From Cycas panzhihuaensis (taxonomy: Eukaryota; Cycadophyta), in NCBI GenBank assembly GCA_023213395.1, contig CM041465.1, positions 176,707,741 through 176,771,740 of the forward strand: a DNA stretch of 64,000 nucleotides, written 5' to 3'. The position numbers and the translations under genes are program-made. Shown here piece after piece: positions 58,641 to 64,000 of the stretch (its first letter is position 1; every line of letters starts with the position of its first letter). The notes under the pieces were generated by a model. The model had not been told where the DNA came from, ran no database searches, and saw only the letters and a program-made list of their open reading frames with translations.

Positions 58641-58962
58641 CCATTAAGGCAAAATTTATCGAGTGTCTTATCTTTGAAGACCTTTTGGTAGTTGTGAGAG
58701 GAGAAAAAGTATCATTTAACCACTATTGAACCTACTTAGAAGGTGGCTAAATGCTAGTGGCTTTCACTTGAAGGTTATCAACTAGAATAGATGGCATAAT
58801 TATGCTTACTTCTATTGTAGAAGTGGAGGTTGTTGGAATTGATAAAGGACTTAGTGTGTAGGAGTAGACTAATATTAGTGGCTCTAAAATTTGCCTAAGA
58901 GGCACTTAAGGTGCACTAACTTTATTTGTTACTACAAACAAAATTTTAGGTGAATTTAGGTC

Positions 58963-59960
58963 CTATGTATCTTCAAAAAATATTATATCATGAGTTGTGC
59001 ATACTTGGTTCCCAATAATGTCAAATAATTTGTAGGTTTTGTAACCAGGTACATAACCAAGGAATATGCACTTAAGGCTCTTGTCATTAAGCATTTTTCT
59101 ATTCTCCTTTATAATAAGTTTATATGTCATGCATCCAAATATATTTAAGTATGTAATAGATGATTTCAATCCTAACCTATCTTCCTCAAGAGAAATGTTC
59201 CTAACTGTAAAAGTAGGACTTATGTTGATTAGGCATATAACAGTTATAATTACATCAGTCCAAAATCTAGTGGCAAGTTTAGAAATATTAAGCATAACTT
59301 TTATTTTATTCACTAATGTCTGGTTCATCCTCTTGGCTATATTATTTTATTGTGGTGTATAAGGTACTCAAAAACGGCATTTAATGCCATGTTCCTTATA
59401 AAAATTATTGAATTAATTAAAGATACATTCACCACCATTGTCAAATCCATGAGTCTTGATTATCATACCACTCTCATTTTTAACCATAGCTTTGAACTCT
59501 TTAAATTTATCTAAGGCTTGGTACTTATTTTTTAGGAAGTAGACCCACACTTTTCTAGAGAAGACATCTATAATTGTCATGAAATATAGGCTCCTATTGA
59601 GTGATTATACTAATATGGGCCCACTGATGTTTGAGTGGACCAACTCCAATGGTTTTAAGACTCTCCATGCATTCTTAAAAGGGAATTTTACTCTTTATTA
59701 CTTTTCCTTTAGACATGTCTCACAGATGTTATTATATCTCTTGATTTTAGGTAAACCATGTACCATATGAAGACTATACATTAGGTCTACGCTTTGTATA
59801 TTCAAGTGACCTAGGTGTTGATGCTATAATAGGCCTTTGGAGTTATTTGAAGTGATATTTTCCTTTAAATAAGAGCATTCTCTTGGTTCCTGGATACAAA
59901 GGGATTCTTCAACTATTACATCTTTCCCCTTGTCAAGCTATGTATTTTGGGCCATTAAGT
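58963..59960 (-). pseudogene. Integrase of element G
   Basis: LGHLNIQS and ICETC-like residues give the zinc domain. The core shows H-S-N-I-S-G-P (first Asp is Asn), GFDNGGE (second Asp kept) and N-N-I-A-K-R-M-N-Q-T-L (Glu is Lys). The 121-codon open block 59328-58963 is the C-terminal half (NIFGCMTYKLI, KSLKCIFLGYVPG). Inactive. Confidence 0.88.
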
Positions 59961-60019
59961 AGGATTCTGATGATATGTTGGTGGTAAGAGGGATACCATC
60001 AAGCTTGTATAATTTATTT

Positions 60020-60355
60020 TCTTTGTGATCCATTACTAAAATTTATCAAATTACATGGTCTATAATGGTACATATGCCTTGACTAAAAAAGACATCCAAG
60101 TTCTACTTATCTATTTGGCAATTGTTAGTAGATTCATTTTCATACCCGAAACTAGAAATACATTGTTGATATAATGCTGAATATTGGAATCTTTTAATAT
60201 GATTAGGACTCTTCTAATTTTGATCACATGATATGTCAAGTTGTCACCAAATATGACTATTTATGTGCTTATTAGATAGGCCTCTTCTAAAATCTTTCTT
60301 GAGCTAGTCATGTGATGAGTGGTACCTAAGTCAAGAAGCCAAGAGTTATCACCAT
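60020..60355 (-). pseudogene. Protease of element G
   Basis: SWLLDLGTTHHMTSS (about 60350-60305) is the active-site stretch: D and G are kept but the Ser/Thr between them is Leu. The V-F-L-V-S-G-M-K-M-N-L-L-T segment is the conserved end. Confidence 0.82.
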
Positions 60356-60399
60356 GCTAGGATGATAATGCTACAAAGAATAAGTTTTGTGAGGAGGTG

Positions 60400-61770
60400 T
60401 CTTGGGTGTCTACCACATGGCCTCCTTGTTGAGTGTTAAGGTTCCTTAGATTCCTGGGTGGGAATTGCTACCTATTCTGTTATCTTTGATTCTGATTATG
60501 TCTTAGAGTCTAATTTTATTAATAGAATTGGCCAGATTATTAAAATAATGGTCCTCCTTATGGATAAAAAGGGCATTCTTATTATGAGATAGGGCCTCCT
60601 TGTTAGGAATAAGGAGCTCCTTGTTGTAGAGTAGGGCCTCCTTATTGTGAATAAGGGGCTTCTTATGGAAGGCATATTCCTCCTTATTTATAACTTTGTC
60701 CTTGTTCTTGATAACTTTATCCACCTTATTAAAAGTTGGGTGCTCTTTATAGATGAAATAGGGTTATTTATTGATAATATAGGGCTACTTGTTGAAGGCT
60801 AGACCCATAAGGTTAGCTCCCTTGATTTTGTAATATTTGTGGATTGGCCTAATATCTTCTATATTCAATAATAAGGTGACCAATTTTCCCATAGTATAAG
60901 TAGGTGACACTAGGTCTACTCTATTAAATCTTTTTTATTTAGGGTTATGGTGGTTACTAGCACTATTGGGGTTACTAACTTTGAAGTAAAGATGTGCCAA
61001 CTTGATATAGTAGATGTTGAGTTGGTAACTGATTTAGCTCTTGAGAGATATCTAAGAAGTCTAATTATTGAGTAAGGCTTTAAAGCTGTCAGGGCTGCTG
61101 ATCTAGTTATTATGCAGTCTTACCCTTTTCTAAATTTTGGACTGCAAATGCAAGGGTCGAATCAGAGGTAGATGTTACCTCTAATTGATTGAGAATATTC
61201 TCTTCTCTTAATAGGAGCCCCTCAAAAGTGATAAAATCTATTTTTGTATAGTTATCATGGAGTTTTAAGACAAAGTTATTATATTCTATGGGTAGAATGT
61301 TTAGGATGCTAGATATAAGATCGTAGTGTAAAGGAGATTCACCTAAGATTATTAATTAATTTCTAATAGTCTTTACTTTAGTTAAATAGGCTACAACATT
61401 GCCTACAAATGATATAGCAAAAATACATGCTTTAAGAGTCAAGGATCTTGACTCATCTTTCCTCTCATAGAGAGCACAAAGAATGGTCCATGCTTTATAA
61501 GAGGGGTTATCTCAATGTTTTGGTCCACTTGGTCTTCTACTACCAAATGGAGGAAGGACAAGGCAATACTATCCTTAGCTTTAAAGTTAGTTAAGGTAAT
61601 AGGATCAAGAGGAATGACTATGGTAGAATCATTTAGATCTATGGTAGGTTTAGGTTGGGGTATGTCCCCATTAACATAGGCCCAAAAATCATTCATAATA
61701 AGTAAGTTTTTTACTTATTTCTTCTAAGGGATAAAGTTGTTGATGTCACTAAGTTTGATTGTATTAGATA
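60400..61770 (-). pseudogene. gag of element G
   Basis: Starts near a K-L-S-D-I-N-N-F segment; the ATG at 61696 (MNDFWAYVNGD) is internal to the usual copia gag N-terminus, so the true start is probably upstream. 61696-61439 is open. The C-terminal tail (about 60850-60480) is a Gln/Gly/Pro-rich repeat (Q-G-G-P-Y-S-like units) in which CAA codons have become TAA. No knuckle was recognised with certainty. Confidence 0.7.
60530..60800 (-). repeat. Imperfect ~30-bp repeats encoding a Q/G/P-rich gag tail
   Basis: The block AAGGAGGCCCT (or AAGGGGCTTCT) recurs about every 24-36 bp on the minus strand. It corresponds to repeated Q-G-G/A-P units of the gag C-terminus of G. Confidence 0.7.
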
Positions 61771-61807
61771 ATAGGTTTTAAGTTTTAAGTGCTTTATATA
61801 CTAATCT

Positions 61808-62240
61808 ACTTAGGTGGCTACTAATCTAGAATTCTAAGTTTAAGGGTCTTTAAGAAAACTCTTAGTTACTATCCTATCTTGGTGCTTATCCATAAGTGGT
61901 AAATTAGGGACTCTATATACTAGTACATGAGCTTAAGACTCTATATACCTTAATACATGGGTTGTATGAAGGTCAAAGACCCCTCTAATTTGTGTATCCA
62001 CATTTCCAGGCTTATACATAGTGATAGATGTAATGATATGAACTTAAACAACCAAGGCACTCACCCTCTCTAGGTCTAGCCTAGTTTCTAATCACCAAGG
62101 AAAGTTTGCCACCTCAACTTGCTACTTAATACACCTAATAGATAATGGATTCCTTAACAAATTAGAGAAAGACCAATGGCATATACAAAGTGCTAACTTT
62201 AAGGGTCTTAACTATTCCCCTTATAAGGCTGGTAAAATTG
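61808..62240 (-). other. Conserved copia leader module, copy in G
   Basis: Reverse complement aligns with the F and B modules: CCTTATAAGGGGAATAGTTA, CTATTAGGTGTATTAAGTA, AGGCTAGACCTAGAGAGGG, GAGTGCCTTGG, GGTATATAGAGTC and the CTTA-A-TAGTAGCC end. A short internal duplication of the ATATAGAGTC part is present. It ends near the gag start. Confidence 0.82.
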
Positions 62241-63663
62241 TCTTGTCAATTTAGGATTTATCTTGGTTAATGTTTTAAGTTGAATATTGATTTTAGGGTG
62301 ATTTGCTTATAAACAAGGGTCTTTTTTTAAATAAAAGCTACAAAATAAAAGGAAATATAAGTAATTAAAGGAAAATGAGAGGTTTAGAAAGATCTTTGAG
62401 TGGGCTTATACCAAGAAGAGCTACTTCAATTTCTAAGGAAAACACCTATAAAAAAACCAACCATAAACACCTTGTTAGCCTAAGAAATATACTAGAGTAA
62501 TTAACTAGCAATCAACAGTAGCATAAAGTAGCAAAAGATCTTATAAAGAATGGAGTTTACCCTTCAAATGATGAGAAAAAAGCACAAGGAAGCTTAATCA
62601 AAAAACTTAACTTTGATAGCCTAGAACTTCTATAAAATGGACTCATTATGGTTTAAATAGTTCAAAAAAAGAACACCCAATTGTAAAGATATTGCAAAAA
62701 CAATGACAAGTACCCCTTTGTGCAAAAACCTTATGGAGGATGGGCTTAAGCTCCTTTAAGAAATAGCCCCCGGTCACAGAACTAATGCATGTAACCACCT
62801 ATTGCACTGACTAAAGGGCTAGTGGACTTGAAATTTTACCAAATATAAAATAATCTTTTTGACTTTATAAAAACTATTAAAAATAGCTTATAATATTTTA
62901 AAGCTTATCTCTTATGACTAAAATATGGTCATATGACAATGAATGTGGCCAAATAGAAGGGGCTAATAATCTAGATTTGAGCCAGATATCAAAAGCAACT
63001 TGATTTAATCAAACTTTATGAATTTAAAGTCATAAATTAATAATAATAATAATAATAATCAAATGAGTCTGTCATTGAGCCGCACAGACCCATACAGTAA
63101 ATGAATAATTGACATGATAGAATGAGGCCCAAAACTCATTATTTTTTTCTTATTTTTGCTCCAAATCTAATCAAGGGAGGATGCAAGGGCTAAATATACA
63201 TGTTTAGAGGTGATTTTCCTTCAATGAAGATAAAATGAATGTAAATAGATTTTAGGATGTGTGGAGGTGTTGGAAGTAAATCTGGCTAAATCCTAACTTA
63301 AATATGCATGAAATTGCTTCGTACAATCACCCACTAATTGAGAGCAGGGCCAATACACCACCAAGGATGTAGATGAGGCTCCAACAAGTTGATTTAGTTT
63401 AATCTAGGGTTGAAACAATGTGAACAAAGTTATTTTTGTCTAAAAAATAGGAATGAGAGCTCTTGGCACTACAACTAGATTAAATACCTGTAATATGAGG
63501 TTGATACGAGCTAGACATAGACTACGATCACTTTAGAAAGGCTATGTACACCAAGAAATTTATAAAATAAAGGAGAAAATATAAGAATGGGGTGTCATTA
63601 TAAGGATACAAGCCTCTATTCTTCATTAGTTTTTTAAAAAACTACTAGACAAAGCATGTACAA
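62241..63663 (-). other. Upstream leader of element G
   Basis: About 1.4 kb between the PBS and the module. AT-rich, with (TAA)n at 63037-63059 and no coding motif. F and B likewise have a long leader before the module. Confidence 0.6.
63037..63059. repeat. (TAA)n microsatellite
   Basis: About seven TAA units in the leader of G. Confidence 0.95.
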
Positions 63664-63675
63664 GTTCTGATACCA
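63664..63675 (-). other. Primer-binding site of element G
   Basis: Minus strand TGGTATCAGAAC, one change from the initiator tRNA-Met PBS, abutting the LTR. Confidence 0.88.
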
Positions 63676-64000
63676 TGTTAAAACACATCCAAGGTCTGAA
63701 ATATGCATGTATCTGATATAATACAAAGCTGAACTACTTCTTATTGATTATATATAAGCTTTATTATTGATGCTCTTATAAGGTCTTTGTAAGATTCCAT
63801 GTTAAAGCTCTAATACTACCCTATCATAGCCCTATCGTATCTAAAGGCTTATTGTGACCTTACTTAATTATAACTCACTTAAGTTAACCAATTGAGCGAA
63901 CACCAACTATATTAACTTAAACTATAAAAACTAATATAGAGTAATTTATACATGCCAGAAAACTTTTACCTAATAGACGTAATAAGTTCAAGAGAAAAGG
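63676..64000 (-). repeat. 5' LTR of element G (partial)
   Basis: TGTTAAAACACATCC follows the PBS directly. Similarity to the 3' LTR is clear to about 63745 (TAATACAAAGCT-AACTAC) and is then lost within the window. Confidence 0.7.

Larger units (their letters stand above)
56685..64000 (-). mobile_element. Element G: Ty1/copia LTR retrotransposon, 5' LTR cut by window edge
   Basis: Minus-strand element with 3' LTR 56685-57076, PPT, RNase H, RT, IN, PR, gag, conserved leader module (61808-62240), PBS at 63664 and a 5' LTR starting at 63676. It interrupts H gag. TATTC at 56680-56684 is the expected target duplication; the partner is off-window. Stops occur throughout. Confidence 0.9.

Noticed and set aside
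60503-60724. 73-codon minus-strand ORF with repeated N-K-E-A-L units
   Set aside because: It is a shifted frame of the gag tail of G. The neighbouring frame reads Q/G/P-rich repeats with CAA-to-TAA stops and continues into the protease, so that is the genuine one.

Overview
This window is plant nuclear DNA made almost entirely of LTR retrotransposons in different states of decay. There is no bacterial gene organisation. Plant origin rests on the Ty1/copia and Ty3/gypsy polyproteins, primer-binding sites complementary to plant initiator tRNA-Met, the nested-insertion architecture and the heavy C-to-T erosion typical of methylated plant heterochromatin. I cannot name the species. I found no host gene, tRNA or rRNA. 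Translations and alignments were done by eye, so boundaries carry some uncertainty.

Three nested clusters explain most of the window. Cluster 1 (1-10374): element A, a minus-strand copia element cut by the window edge, sits inside the LTR of element D. D is a minus-strand element with ~1.2 kb LTRs whose only recognisable coding region is a gypsy-type gag. Cluster 2 (10490-45300) is a four-level nest. Element E (Ty3/gypsy, plus) was split in its 5' LTR by element Z, an LTR element with no recognised proteins. Z was split by copia element B (plus). B was then split twice, by copia element F (17441-25693, plus, the youngest-looking) and by copia element C (28221-33287, minus). Target-site duplications or matching flanks are visible at each of these levels.

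Cluster 3 (about 47850-64000): the 3' end of a minus-strand chromodomain-type gypsy element (I) is followed by copia element H (minus). H is interrupted in gag by K (53409-56550, plus, small, apparently gag-only) and by copia element G (56685 to beyond the window, minus). Between clusters 2 and 3 lies about 2.5 kb that I could not assign, including a degenerate tandem array and a (TA)n tract.

All elements except F are full of in-frame stops at former CAG, CAA, CGA and TGG codons, with several catalytic residues lost, so none looks able to move by itself. F keeps near-identical LTRs, a perfect target duplication, the integrase DD35E triad and the RT YVDD box, and is broken mainly by small indels. 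The most interesting signal is a 400-450 bp non-coding leader module just upstream of gag. It is shared by three copia elements (B, F, G) whose gag proteins look different.
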